A DNA stretch of 42,201 nucleotides from Candidatus Aristotella avistercoris (GTDB taxonomy: Bacteria > Bacillota > Clostridia > Oscillospirales > Ruminococcaceae). The stretch is from positions 1 through 42,201 of the forward strand of contig CAJFOV010000034.1 in NCBI GenBank assembly GCA_904397835.1, written 5' to 3'. The translations under genes and the position numbers were made by a program. Positions 1 to 7,131 of the stretch are shown piece after piece. The first letter of the stretch is position 1, and each line of letters opens with the position of its first letter. The notes below the pieces were generated by a model that had not been told where the DNA came from, searched no databases, and was given only the letters and a program-made list of their open reading frames with translations.

Positions 1-677
1 CAGAAGAACTCCAGCTCCATCTGCTCAAACTCCCGGGTGCGGAAGGTGAAGTTGCCGGGGGTGATCTCGTTGCGGAAGGACTTGCCCACCTGGCCGATGC
101 CAAAGGGGAGCTTTTTGCGGGTGGTGCGCTGGACGTTGGCAAAGTTGACAAAGATGCCCTGGGCGGTCTCCGGCCGCAGGTAGATCTCGCTCTTGGCGTC
201 CTCGGTCACGCCCTGGAAGGTCTTGAACATCAGATTGAATTGCCGGATGTCGGTGAAGTTGCTGCTGCCGCAGTTGGGACACTTGATCCCCTTCTCCCGG
301 ATAAAGTCCAGCATCTGCTCATTGCTCCACCCGGCGGGGTTGACCCCGGTGGCATCCTCAATGAGCTTGTCGGCCCGGTGGCGGGTCTTGCAGTCCTTGC
401 AGTCCATGAGCGGATCGGAGAAGCCGCCCAGGTGGCCGGAGGCCACCCACACCTGGGGATTCATGAGAATGGCCGCATCGATGCCCACGTTGTAGGGGGA
501 TTCCTGGATGAACTTTTTCCACCAGGCCCTTTTGACATTGTTTTTCAGCTCCACACCCAAGGGGCCATAGTCCCAGGTGTTGGAAAGGCCCCCGTAGATC
601 TCCGAGCCGGCGTATACAAAGCCCCTGCCCTTACAGAGGGCCACGATCTTGTCCATGGTTTTTTCTGCATTTTTCAT
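1..677 (-). CDS. glyS: Glycyl-tRNA synthetase (homodimeric type), 5' part only
   Basis: Charges tRNA-Gly with glycine in the cytoplasm. Only the N-terminal 225 residues lie in the window; the gene runs off the left edge. The reading starts [20 protein letters not shown] and contains the typical insertion [20 protein letters not shown] zinc-type Cys pattern follows (CKDCKTRH, later CPNCGSSNF), then the class II motif 2 region [20 protein letters not shown]. This is the dimeric alpha2 enzyme of Firmicutes, archaea and eukaryotes, not the bacterial alpha2beta2 form. The start at 677 has only a weak ribosome-binding site. It is divergent from tRNA-Pro and has its own promoter (806-834) and a roughly 120-nt leader. 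I see no T-box in that leader, although Firmicute aminoacyl-tRNA synthetase genes often carry one. Confidence 0.96.
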   Translation of the reverse strand, partial: MKNAEKTMDKIVALCKGRGFVYAGSEIYGGLSNTWDYGPLGVELKNNVKRAWWKKFIQESPYNVGIDAAILMNPQVWVASGHLGGFSDPLMDCKDCKTRHRADKLIEDATGVNPAGWSNEQMLDFIREKGIKCPNCGSSNFTDIRQFNLMFKTFQGVTEDAKSEIYLRPETAQGIFVNFANVQRTTRKKLPFGIGQVGKSFRNEITPGNFTFRTREFEQMELEFF

Positions 678-799
678 CGTACCATCATCCAATCTTTGGT
701 GATTTTTGGGAGCCCCTGCTCCATTGGTTCTTTGGTATCTCCAGCTTGCCGGGCGCAAAATCCCGCCCCCGGCGGGACCGCACAGAGCGCCCAAACATT
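678..799 (-). promoter_or_regulatory. glyS 5' leader with blocks shared with the response-regulator leader
   Basis: Untranslated leader predicted from the promoter at 806-834. It can form GGGCGC/GCGCCC enclosing CCCGCC/GGCGGG. In order it carries TGGGCGC, CGGTCCC, TGGAGCAGGGG and AAAATCACCAAAGAT before the start codon. The same blocks in the same order occur in the leader at 5850-5976. Function is unknown; a shared regulatory RNA or a dispersed repeat are both possible. Confidence 0.45.
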
Positions 800-805
800 A
801 TCCTT

Positions 806-834
806 ATCTTACCGTTTCCTGGCTGGGAAGTCAA
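806..834 (-). promoter_or_regulatory. Sigma-A-type promoter of glyS
   Basis: On the minus strand, -35 TTGACT (829-834), 17-bp spacer, -10 TAAGAT (806-811). Predicted transcription start is near 799. Confidence 0.75.
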
Positions 835-945
835 TATCATTGCCCCTTCTTTACCGGGGGAAGGGGCCCTCTGGGGACGGATTTCCACCGCCTCAGCTCT
901 TCTTGCGCCTCCACAGAGGGAGGTGCTGCAGACAGCGAAGCGATA

Positions 946-974
946 TTGACTTTTTGCAGAGCATGAGGTATAAT
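946..974 (+). promoter_or_regulatory. Promoter of tRNA-Pro
   Basis: -35 TTGACT (946-951), 17-bp spacer, perfect -10 TATAAT (969-974), about 16 bases before the tRNA 5' end. Confidence 0.88.
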
Positions 975-990
975 AAAATATACTCTGTCA

Positions 991-1067
991 CGAGGCGTAG
1001 CTCAGTTTGGTAGAGTGCTTGGTTTGGGACCAAGATGCCGCAGGTTCAAGTCCTGTCGCCTCGACCA
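991..1067 (+). tRNA. tRNA-Pro(TGG)
   Basis: Complete cloverleaf. The acceptor stem CGAGGCG pairs with CGCCTCG. The anticodon stem CTTGG/CCAAG encloses the loop TTTGGGA, giving anticodon TGG. The T arm CAGG-TTCAAGT-CCTG is intact and the CCA end is encoded. It has its own promoter and an immediate terminator, so it is a monocistronic tRNA gene. Confidence 0.97.
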
Positions 1068-1069
1068 CA

Positions 1070-1102
1070 CCGCTGCAAGCAGATGCTTGCAGCGGTTTTT
1101 TA
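1070..1102 (+). terminator. Rho-independent terminator of tRNA-Pro
   Basis: A near-perfect hairpin, CCGCTGCAAGC paired with GCTTGCAGCGG, is followed by a run of six T. Confidence 0.93.
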
Positions 1103-1418
1103 TTGTCTAGGCACTATGTGTCCTGTTTCCTTTCCACAGAATCTTGCTGCATTGTAGCCCAATCTGATCGGCTTCCAAACCGCTATCCTCTCATAAAAAC
1201 ATCAGTTAGAGAAACTCCTCTCAAACGGAAGATTTCCTTCAGGCATCCTTTCCCATCTCACAATTTCATTTTGACCAAACCAGCGGCACCAGTCTGCCTT
1301 TGCAGACGCTTTTTGGATGATATAGGCATTGACAAAAATCCTATTTTGGATATAATAGAATGATTTATTCTAGCAGAGCAAAACCGCTCAAGGAAATTAT
1401 GAGGGAGGGAAAAGAAAC
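1103..1418. other. AT-rich gene-free stretch before the nucleotidyltransferase gene
   Basis: About 316 bases with clearly lower GC than the flanking genes. I see no gene in the first 220 bases. The right end holds the promoter at 1329-1356 and a strong ribosome-binding site GAGGGAGG (1401-1408). No copy of the tRNA-Pro 3' end was found here. Confidence 0.6.
1329..1356 (+). promoter_or_regulatory. Promoter of the nucleotidyltransferase-like gene
   Basis: Perfect -35 TTGACA (1329-1334) and perfect -10 TATAAT (1351-1356) with a 16-bp spacer. It is one of the strongest-looking promoters in the window, notable for a solitary accessory gene. Confidence 0.85.
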
Positions 1419-2189
1419 ATGCAGCATAACTTTCAGTTTATTTCCAAACATTCGTCCGATGTCCAAAGGGCTTATGATAACCTACAGGATATTCTCCGGC
1501 AGATCCATCAAAATTTGCGTGCTCAATATCGGTTTCAGCACAAAATTATTGGCAGCTATTCCCGAAATCTGATTACATATGATACCATGTCCAACATTGG
1601 CTATGATTTTGATGTTGATATCTCTCCACATGACGGTGGGAACCTTACCCCAAAAGAGATTAAACTTCGCTTCAAGCAGGTTCTGGATCAGATTGCCACA
1701 AAATACGGCTATGATTATGCAGAGGATTCCAAGCGAGTACTGACAATCAAGGTCAAAGACCGCATACATTCCCGCATTCTGTACCATGTAGATTTCTGTT
1801 TTGTCAAAGATTACGAAGATATGAATGGATCATCACATCAGGAATACATTCACTTCGAAAAGAAACAAAAGCACTATTACTGGGCTGAACAGTCCAACAG
1901 TTTTTATCGTCTACCGGACAGAATCAAATGGCTCAAGGAGGAGGGATTGTGGCAAGAGCTGCGCAGGAGATATCTAGACAAGAAGAACCGCAACAATGAC
2001 CCCGATAAGCGTTCCCGATCTCTGTTGACAGAAGCAGTGAATGAAATATATCAACAATACTCGCGGCAATCCTTGCCCCAAGAAGACACTCCTTCGGGCC
2101 TTTGGTTTCCCTGCACAGGCGTCCGAGTGTTTAATTCCTCTCAAATGCCCTTGTGGCTGGGGGAATTTTGGCGGCAGGAAGGATTATAG
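1419..2189 (+). CDS. Nucleotidyltransferase-fold protein, likely horizontally acquired
   Basis: A 256-residue protein with the signature of the DNA polymerase beta-like nucleotidyltransferase superfamily. It has Gly-Ser at 45-46 (IIGSYSRN), an acidic stretch DFDVD with Asp63, Asp65 and Asp67, and a third acidic strand YHVDF with Asp125. These match the hG[GS]...DxD...D metal-binding pattern. Conserved-looking blocks follow (RVLTIKVKD at 106-114; LDKKN near 186-190; SLLTEAVNEI near 201-210). Residues after about 215 look unlike the rest, which suggests a changed C-terminus. The gene is AT-rich beside GC-rich neighbours, has its own strong promoter and sits just after tRNA-Pro, all consistent with transfer. 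CD-NTases of anti-phage CBASS systems share this fold, but no effector gene is adjacent, so the role is unknown. Confidence 0.8.
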   Translation: MQHNFQFISKHSSDVQRAYDNLQDILRQIHQNLRAQYRFQHKIIGSYSRNLITYDTMSNIGYDFDVDISPHDGGNLTPKEIKLRFKQVLDQIATKYGYDYAEDSKRVLTIKVKDRIHSRILYHVDFCFVKDYEDMNGSSHQEYIHFEKKQKHYYWAEQSNSFYRLPDRIKWLKEEGLWQELRRRYLDKKNRNNDPDKRSRSLLTEAVNEIYQQYSRQSLPQEDTPSGLWFPCTGVRVFNSSQMPLWLGEFWRQEGL

Positions 2190-2230
2190 ATTGACACTTT
2201 CACACCTGGATTACTGCCAGAAGCATCAAA

Positions 2231-2671
2231 TCAAATTGTGGTATGCTGATTCAACAGGGTACCGCCGGTTCCTCCAGGGGGGGCCGCCCCATACTCCCGC
2301 TGGAGTTTTTCCAGGATCACCTGGTCCGCGGGGCAAAAGTCATACTGAGGGATCTCCTCCACAGTGATCCAGCGCAGGTCCGCATGCTCCAGCATCTTGG
2401 GAGTCCCCTCCACAATGGCGGCATGGAACAGGGTCAGATGCACCGTGAGATCCGGATATTGGTGGGTCACCTCCAGGAACACCTCCCCCACCGAGACGGC
2501 GATGTCCAGTTCCTCCTGGCACTCCCGCACCAGGGCCTGGGCCTTGGTCTCCCCCGGCTCCACCTTGCCGCCGACAAATTCCCACAGCAGCCCCCTGGCC
2601 TTGTGGGCCGGCCGCTGGCAGATCAAAAAGCGCTCCCCCTCCCAGAGGAGGGCGGCCACCACCTGTGTCAT
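2231..2671 (-). CDS. Nudix hydrolase, MutT-like
   Basis: A 146-residue Nudix-family pyrophosphohydrolase. The Nudix box spans Gly35-Ile57: G-x5-E41-x7-R49-E50-x2-E53-E54, with Asp where the usual Gly stands near its end. The ligands for catalytic Mg are all present. The N-terminal strand (VVAALLWEGERFLICQRP) and the overall length resemble MutT/8-oxo-dGTP diphosphatases, which clean oxidised nucleotides from the pool. The exact substrate is inference. I start it at the ATG at 2671, which has GGGAG ten bases upstream. An ATG ten codons earlier (2701) has no useful ribosome-binding site. The last 15 residues are a Gly/Pro-rich tail of unknown use. It is convergent with the nucleotidyltransferase gene. 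Confidence 0.9.
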   Translation of the reverse strand: MTQVVAALLWEGERFLICQRPAHKARGLLWEFVGGKVEPGETKAQALVRECQEELDIAVSVGEVFLEVTHQYPDLTVHLTLFHAAIVEGTPKMLEHADLRWITVEEIPQYDFCPADQVILEKLQREYGAAPPGGTGGTLLNQHTTI

Positions 2672-2805
2672 TGGAACATCACTCCCTTTTATCTTCTCCA
2701 TTTAGTATAGCGAAATTCCCTGGCCGGGGCAAGGCCGCTTGCAGGGCGGACATCCCCTGCCAATCCCCGGCCACACTGGATACACACGGAAAGGAGCATC
2801 CCACC

Positions 2806-3501
2806 ATGAAACAGACCTGTCTGCTGATTCAGCAGGTGCCAGCCCTCCTGTATGGGGAGGAATCGGAGCACCTCTGGCTGTATGTCCACGGCAAGATGGG
2901 CCGTAAGGAGGAGGCCGCCTCCTTTGCCCAATTGGCCTGCCCAAGGGGCAGCCAGGTGCTTGCCATCGATCTGCCGGAGCATGGGGAGCGGTCCGGAACC
3001 CACGCCGCCCTCACCCCTTGGGAGGTGGTTCCGGAGCTGAGGCATGTGCTTGCGTGGGCACAGGGGCGGTGGAGCCAGATCTCCCTGCGGGCCACCAGCC
3101 TGGGGACCTGGTTCTCCCTGCTGGCCTTTGCCGAATCCAATCTCTCAGAGGCCCTGTTTCTCTCCCCGGTGCTGGACATGGCCCAGCTCATAGAGCGGAT
3201 GATGACCTGGGCCGGTGTGACGGAACCGCAGCTCCAGAGGTGCGGGGAGATCCCCACCACCTTTGGGGAGACCCTCTCCTGGCGGTACCTTCAATATGCA
3301 AGGGAACATCCCGTCCGCCGGTGGGATCCCCAAACTGCCCTTCTCTACGGCGGCAGGGACCACCTGACCGACCGGGCGGTGGTGGACACCTTTGTCCGCC
3401 GCTTCTCCTGGGAGCTGACGGTGCTGCCCCAGGGGGAGCACTGGTTCCACACCCCGGAGGAGTTGGCGGCTTTGACCCGCTGGGAACTGGCCCACCTCTG
3501 A
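2806..3501 (+). CDS. Alpha/beta hydrolase family protein
   Basis: A 231-residue cytoplasmic protein with the alpha/beta-hydrolase layout. The oxyanion-side motif YVHGKMG is near 27-32. The nucleophile elbow is RATSLGTW with Ser98, where Ala96 replaces the usual first Gly. The acid strand is YGGRDHLTD with Asp185, and the catalytic His is His212 in GEHWFH. The triad is therefore intact. LAIDLPEHGERSG resembles small serine hydrolases and esterases. Substrate is unknown. The start at 2806 follows AAGGAG by nine bases; the frame is open further upstream but without a better start. It ends in a shared terminator facing the kinase gene. Confidence 0.85.
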   Translation: MKQTCLLIQQVPALLYGEESEHLWLYVHGKMGRKEEAASFAQLACPRGSQVLAIDLPEHGERSGTHAALTPWEVVPELRHVLAWAQGRWSQISLRATSLGTWFSLLAFAESNLSEALFLSPVLDMAQLIERMMTWAGVTEPQLQRCGEIPTTFGETLSWRYLQYAREHPVRRWDPQTALLYGGRDHLTDRAVVDTFVRRFSWELTVLPQGEHWFHTPEELAALTRWELAHL

Positions 3502-3571
3502 TCCACCCCAGAGGGAGGGGATCACCCATTCAGAGGGGCCCCATGCCGCCACTCCAGCAGAGAGACAAAGC

Positions 3572-3607
3572 GTCCCCGCCGCCCTGTCAATACAGGGCGG
3601 CGGGGAC
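3572..3607. terminator. Bidirectional terminator between convergent genes
   Basis: A perfect 16-bp stem (GTCCCCGCCGCCCTGT with its complement) closes a CAAT loop. It lies between the ends of the hydrolase (+) and histidine kinase (-) genes. The following T-rich tract is weak on both sides. Confidence 0.8.
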
Positions 3608-3619
3608 TTCTCTTATCAC

Positions 3620-5188
3620 TCAAACCGATTGCTGTGGCCCATCGGGGCCGGCGGATCCATCGGGCGGTGTCTGGAGCAGGGCGGTATCCTCCCCATCCGG
3701 GGAAATGTCCCCCTGCGCCGGCTCCGGTGGATCCACCACCGGCAACGAAAACCAGAAGGTGCTCCCCTTCCCCAGGGTGCTCTCCACCCCATAGCGGGCG
3801 TGGTGCAGCTCCAAAATGCCTTTGACAATGGACAGGCCCAGGCCCGTGCCCACCACTGCCCGGCGGTGATTGCTCTTCACCTTGTAGTACCGGTCCCAGA
3901 TGAGGGGGAGCTGATCCTCCGGAATGCCCTCCCCCGTGTCCATAACCTGGACACAGACCCAGCCGTTCTTCACCTGTTGGCGCACCAGGACCTTGCGGTC
4001 CTCCCCCGTGTAGGTGATGGCGTTGTTCACCAGGTTGTAGAGCACCTGGCCCATGCGCATGGCATCCGCCTGGACCCAGGCCTGCTGGTCACACTGGAAG
4101 TGGATCTGGTACCCCTCCTGCTCCCTGAGCTTGGCGTAGCGGCTCAAGGTGCGGGCAATGTCCTCGGTCAGGTTGTAACAGGTCAGGTTCAGCTCCTGGT
4201 TGCCAGACTGGAGCTTGGAGATATCCAGGATGTTGTTGACCAGGGAGGTCAGGCGCTTGGCCTCATCGATGATGATCTGGACATTCTCCGGGGTGTTCTC
4301 CCCAGGCAGGTCCCGCATGACCTCCCCATAGCCGGTGATCATTGTCAGGGGGGTGCGCAGGTCGTGGGAGACGTTGGCGATAAACTCCCGGCGCAGCCCC
4401 TCCACCTTGGACAGCTCCTGGGCGGCATAGTTGAGGGTCTCCCGCAGCTCTGCGATCTCCAGGTATCCGCCGCCGGTGAAGGTGGTGTCATACCGCCCCT
4501 TGGCCAGCTCCTTGGCAGACTGGTTGATCTGCACAATGGGCTTGGAGATCCGCCGGGAGAGCAGGAAGGCCAGCACCACACACAGCAGCAGGAAGATGCC
4601 CACAATCCAGAAAAATTGGGTCTGGAGCGTGTCCACCGTGGCCCCTATGGGGGAGAGGACAGAGTTGAGAAGGATCATATAGGTGCTGCCGTTCTCCGCC
4701 TGGACCAGTTTGACATAGACAATGCTCTGGACCCCGTCCTCGTGGGGCGGCGTGTTCTGTCCAAAGATGGCCCCCTCAAACTGGTCCAGTACCACGCCAT
4801 TTTTGCTCTCCTGGGCCTCGTAATAGTACTGGGCCAGCCCCAGTGTGGAGAGGCGGTGGATGATGCAGCTGTCGTTCATGTTGATGTCCAGCCGGTCCAC
4901 CAGCTTTTCATCCACAATGCGGATGCAGGTGTTGTTGTTCTGGGCCACCTGCAGGGCGGTCTCCAACAGGTTGCCGTTGTCGATGTTGTCGGCCAGCAGC
5001 TCGGCGGACTCCTCAATGCGCCGGGTCTGGTTGGCCCGGTAAAAGGTGTCCAAAAAGGCGATCTGGAAGATCCAGATGACCGCCAGCATGAGCACCACAA
5101 AGATGGCCAGGTAGCTCATCAGGTGCCAGCGGATGCTCACCCGGTCCCAGCGCTCATGCAGGCGCAGATACCGTTCCTTAAGCTTCAA
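3620..5188 (-). CDS. Sensor histidine kinase of a two-component system
   Basis: A 522-residue membrane kinase that autophosphorylates on His and passes phosphate to the response regulator encoded just upstream. Two membrane segments (about 24-46 and 191-212) flank a roughly 145-residue extracytoplasmic sensor domain. HAMP follows (about 212-265), then HisKA with His275 in SHDLRTPL, then HATPase_c with an N box (QVLYNLVNNA), G1 (DTGEGIP) and G2 (GTGLGLSIV). The C-terminal 30 residues are an acidic Pro/Asp-rich tail. The start is a TTG at 5188 that overlaps the end of the regulator gene by 11 bases, with GGGG seven bases before it, so translational coupling is likely. The signal sensed is unknown. 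The nearby htrA gene suggests envelope stress, as in CssS, but that is inference. Confidence 0.95.
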   Translation of the reverse strand: MKLKERYLRLHERWDRVSIRWHLMSYLAIFVVLMLAVIWIFQIAFLDTFYRANQTRRIEESAELLADNIDNGNLLETALQVAQNNNTCIRIVDEKLVDRLDINMNDSCIIHRLSTLGLAQYYYEAQESKNGVVLDQFEGAIFGQNTPPHEDGVQSIVYVKLVQAENGSTYMILLNSVLSPIGATVDTLQTQFFWIVGIFLLLCVVLAFLLSRRISKPIVQINQSAKELAKGRYDTTFTGGGYLEIAELRETLNYAAQELSKVEGLRREFIANVSHDLRTPLTMITGYGEVMRDLPGENTPENVQIIIDEAKRLTSLVNNILDISKLQSGNQELNLTCYNLTEDIARTLSRYAKLREQEGYQIHFQCDQQAWVQADAMRMGQVLYNLVNNAITYTGEDRKVLVRQQVKNGWVCVQVMDTGEGIPEDQLPLIWDRYYKVKSNHRRAVVGTGLGLSIVKGILELHHARYGVESTLGKGSTFWFSLPVVDPPEPAQGDISPDGEDTALLQTPPDGSAGPDGPQQSV

Positions 5189-5849
5189 AGCGATACCCCA
5201 CCCCTCGCAATGTCACCAGCAGGTTGCTGTAGGGCCCAAGGCTTTTGCGCACCAGCTTGATGTGGGTATCTAAGGTGCGGTCGTCCCCATAGAAGTCGTA
5301 GCCCCACACGTCGTTGAGCAGCTTTTCCCGGGTCAGGGCGATGCCCCGGTTTTTGACCAGATAGAAAAACAGGTCGTACTCCTTGGGGGACATCTCCACC
5401 TTTTGGCCGTCCACATAGACCAGGCGGCCGGTGAAGTCCACCTTCAGACCCTGGTATTCAAAGACATCCCGCGCCGGCGTCTGGGCGCCTTGGCTGCGCC
5501 TGAGCACCGCCTGGACGCGCATCATCAGCTCCTTGGGGGAAAAGGGCTTGACCACATAGTCATCCACCCCCAGCTCAAAGCCGTGGATTTTGTCATACTC
5601 CTCCCCCCGGGCTGAGAGCATGATCATTGGGATCTGTTTATATTTGCGGATCTCCCGGCAGGCGGAGAAGCCGTCCAGTTCGGGCATCATCACATCCATG
5701 ATCAGCAGGTCAAAATCCTGGTTGCGGCACATTTCCACCGCCTGCATCCCGTCCTCGGCCTCGGCGACCTCGTACCCCTCAAAGAGGGCGTATTTTTTGA
5801 TCATCTCCCGGATCTTCTGCTCATCGTCCACCACCAGCAGCCGGCTCAT
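5178..5849 (-). CDS. OmpR/PhoB-family response regulator
   Basis: A 223-residue DNA-binding regulator partnered with the kinase that follows. The receiver domain has Asp9/Asp10, the phosphoacceptor Asp52 (LLIMDVMMPE), a switch Ser (MLSAR) and Lys101 (KPF). The C-terminal winged-helix domain has the typical DRTLDTHIKLVRKSLG and GVGYRFEA. The start at ATG 5849 has GGGAGGAA six bases upstream; a longer open frame exists but lies in the leader. It is the first gene of a two-gene operon from the promoter at 5983-6012 and is preceded by a roughly 125-nt leader that resembles the glyS leader. Confidence 0.96.
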   Translation of the reverse strand: MSRLLVVDDEQKIREMIKKYALFEGYEVAEAEDGMQAVEMCRNQDFDLLIMDVMMPELDGFSACREIRKYKQIPMIMLSARGEEYDKIHGFELGVDDYVVKPFSPKELMMRVQAVLRRSQGAQTPARDVFEYQGLKVDFTGRLVYVDGQKVEMSPKEYDLFFYLVKNRGIALTREKLLNDVWGYDFYGDDRTLDTHIKLVRKSLGPYSNLLVTLRGVGYRFEA

Positions 5850-5976
5850 GTTGATTCCTCCCATCGTCTGATCTTTGGGGATTTTCTTCTTCCACGGCGG
5901 AACCCCTGCTCCAACGGGCCGCCTGGCCCCACCGGGACCGTACGCGCCCATCTCCCGGGGACCAGGGGCCTTTTTC
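5850..5976 (-). promoter_or_regulatory. Response-regulator 5' leader sharing blocks with the glyS leader
   Basis: The leader carries TGGGCGC, CGGTCCC, TGGAGCAGGGG and AAAATCCCCAAAGAT in the same order as 678-799, ending at the ribosome-binding site GGGAGGAA. Spacing between blocks differs between the two leaders. The matching blocks are GC-rich and partly self-complementary. Confidence 0.45.
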
Positions 5977-5982
5977 CGCTCT

Positions 5983-6012
5983 ATTATACCAGATCATTCT
6001 GCCCCTTTGCCA
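5983..6012 (-). promoter_or_regulatory. Probable promoter of the two-component operon
   Basis: Minus-strand -10 TATAAT (5983-5988) is perfect. The best -35 candidate is TGGCAA (6007-6012) at an 18-bp spacing, which is weak and would fit an activated promoter. Confidence 0.6.
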
Positions 6013-6444
6013 GGGCGAACCTGCAAAAGCGACGCCGCCGGCGCAAAATTTTTGCCTTTGGGTCCTCTGGATCACATGGGAGATGGCCGAGAGCAACGGC
6101 CACCGCCCGGTCCCTTGGTGAGCGGGCGAATCCCCCGACATAAAGAAAAAATCCCGGTGGAAGTACCGCCACCTGGATTTCCTTGCGCTTCGTCTGTTCC
6201 ACCCACCGGGCCGGTATTCCGACCACCCGGCGGACGAACAGTTCATGGAAGATTGATTCCATGCTATTGAAAAAGGATGTGTTCCCATCCTTTTGATAGA
6301 CCCTACCGGTCTGGGAAAATCCGCCCCTTTGTCGAAAGCATTGGAAGACTCGTCAGGAGCGATCCGCCCTCCGTTTCACCCTCTGGGGCGACCTCATGGG
6401 GTGCGGCCCGGGGCCGCACCGCAATCAGCCGAAAGGAGAGTTCT

Positions 6445-6531
6445 ATGAAGAAAGAGGGGCTAGCAAAAGGATTGGCAATGGGTTCCCCGTGGGGACCCGG
6501 CAAACTTTTTTGTCGTTTTCTCTCCCGCTGA
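6445..6531 (+). CDS. Possible 28-residue small ORF at the head of the repeat array
   Basis: Starts MKKEGLAKGLAMG and ends in SR. The ATG has AAAGGAG five to seven bases upstream, the only strong ribosome-binding site in the array. Its start resembles the later array frames (ATG, then Lys-Lys-Glu, then Leu-Ala). The codons after residue 10 encode hairpin V1 and a T run, so the resemblance may reflect repeat structure rather than translation. It matches no family I recognise. Confidence 0.22.
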   Translation: MKKEGLAKGLAMGSPWGPGKLFCRFLSR

Positions 6532-6611
6532 AGCCTGGGGAGCGGTGGACCCGCTCCCAGCAGCCCTCAACGGGGTTTGAAGAAGAAAATGTACAAAAAA
6601 GAGGAGTGAGC
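6501..6611. repeat. Palindromic element copy A of a three-copy array
   Basis: About 110 bp. The outer arms CTTTTTTGT and TTTTCT face AGAAAA and ACAAAAAAG. The inner stem GGGAGCGG/CCGCTCCC (6538-6545 with 6551-6558) closes a TGGAC loop. The right half (GGGGTTTGAAGAAGAAA, ATG, TACAAAAAAGAGGAGTGA) is identical to copy B. Confidence 0.8.
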
Positions 6612-6682
6612 AACTGTGTGTCCCTTCCAAGGACCTCTAGCAGTCTGTACACCGACAGAGGGGCAGCGGAAGGAGCGGTATC

Positions 6683-6791
6683 AAAACTTTTTTGCCTTTC
6701 TCCTCCCGTTGAAGCCTGGGGGCGGAGGACCCGCCCTGGCAGCCCTCAACGGGGTTTGAAGAAGAAAATGTACAAAAAAGAGGAGTGAGCA
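6683..6791. repeat. Palindromic element copy B
   Basis: Closely matches copy A. The stem CCCGTTGA/TCAACGGG (6705-6712 with 6746-6753) is perfect. The central stem is changed to GGGCGG/CCGCCC, so pairing is kept while sequence differs. The right half contains ATG at 6768 followed by five codons and TGA. Confidence 0.8.
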
Positions 6792-6876
6792 GCCTTGGTT
6801 TTGCGTTCCGGTTCCCAGCGGAGCAGTGCCCCGCTGGGGTCCGCACGCAAAAGAACGAGAAGAAAAGGAAAATCTA

Positions 6877-7001
6877 TCAAAACTCTTTCGAGGGATTTTC
6901 TGATCCAACCGGTTGTTGAAGCCTGGGTGGAGGAGCGGCGGTGCTCCCCCACCAGCCTTCAACAAGGTTTGAAGAAGAAAATGTACAAAAAAGAGGAGTT
7001 G
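6877..7001. repeat. Palindromic element copy C, diverged
   Basis: The left arm has diverged strongly yet still pairs with the conserved right arm: CTCTTT/AAAGAG, ATTTTCT/AGAAAAT, AACC/GGTT and TTGTTGAAG/CTTCAACAA (6913-6921 with 6957-6965). The central stem is built on GGAGC/GCTCC plus CTGG/CCAG. The final codon of the mini-frame is TTG instead of TGA, so the frame continues for 24 residues. Confidence 0.78.
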
Positions 7002-7055
7002 GCAAGTTTGGGGTCCATACAGGCGGGGGAAGATCCCCCAACCTGTATGGGATAA
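6981..7055 (+). CDS. Possible 24-residue small ORF at the end of the array
   Basis: Begins MYKKEELASLGS. The ATG is shared with the six-residue frames MYKKEE at 6589 and 6768, which stop at TGA; here that codon is TTG. It has only a GAAGAAGAAA tract upstream, which is a poor ribosome-binding site. The second half is hairpin V4 read as codons. Translation is doubtful. Confidence 0.15.
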   Translation: MYKKEELASLGSIQAGEDPPTCMG

Positions 7056-7131
7056 GAGGAAATAAGAATGAGAAAATCTGCCGAGGGAGAGGAGGATCTG
7101 CGATCCCGGGCTTGACTCCCTCTACACCTTG

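Larger units (their letters stand above)
6480..7050. repeat. Array of alternating palindromic elements and variable hairpins
   Basis: Between and around copies A, B and C lie unrelated hairpins. V1 (6480-6498) is GGGT.CCCC/GGGG.CCC. V2 (6623-6673) nests CCTTCC/GGAAGG and CCTCT/AGAGG. V3 (6799-6852) has TTTTGCGT/ACGCAAAA plus CCCAGCGG/CCGCTGGG. V4 (7015-7050) has CCATACAGG/CCTGTATGG plus a GGGGG/CCCCC core. Start-codon spacing along the array is 144, 179 and 213 bases, so unit length is not fixed. It is not CRISPR: repeats are too long, spacers are structured and no cas genes are near. Confidence 0.7.
6013..7131. other. Hairpin-rich gene-free region between htrA and the two-component genes
   Basis: About 1.1 kb with no convincing protein gene but many hairpins. 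Examples: TGGCCG/CGGCCA near 6080-6105; AAATCC..GGTGG/CCACC..GGATTT near 6150-6180; TTCGTC..CCGGG/CCCGG..GACGAA near 6188-6240; CATGGAA/TTCCATG near 6243-6264; GGATG/CATCC with A/T flanks near 6270-6297; GGTGCGGCC/GGCCGCACC at 6400-6420. These are followed by the repeat array at 6480-7050. A candidate minus-strand promoter stands at its right end (7132-7163) and a weak terminator-like hairpin at about 6270-6297, so a long structured RNA on the minus strand is possible. The plus strand offers only tiny reading frames. Confidence 0.6.

Noticed and set aside
678-990. T-box riboswitch for glyS
   Set aside because: The region before glyS lacks the conserved T-box antiterminator sequence (a GGTGGTACCGCG-like run) and a specifier-loop arrangement, and there is no terminator with a T run before the start codon.
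991-2189. Integrated element with att sites at tRNA-Pro
   Set aside because: No direct repeat of the tRNA 3' end was found downstream and there is no integrase; only base composition suggests transfer.
3629-5260. Long plus-strand open frame opposite the histidine kinase
   Set aside because: It is the complement of the kinase gene. Such antisense frames are common in GC-rich DNA and the sequence has no domain pattern.
6480-7050. CRISPR array
   Set aside because: Repeat units are about 110 bp with irregular spacing, the intervening sequences are themselves strong hairpins, and no cas gene is near.
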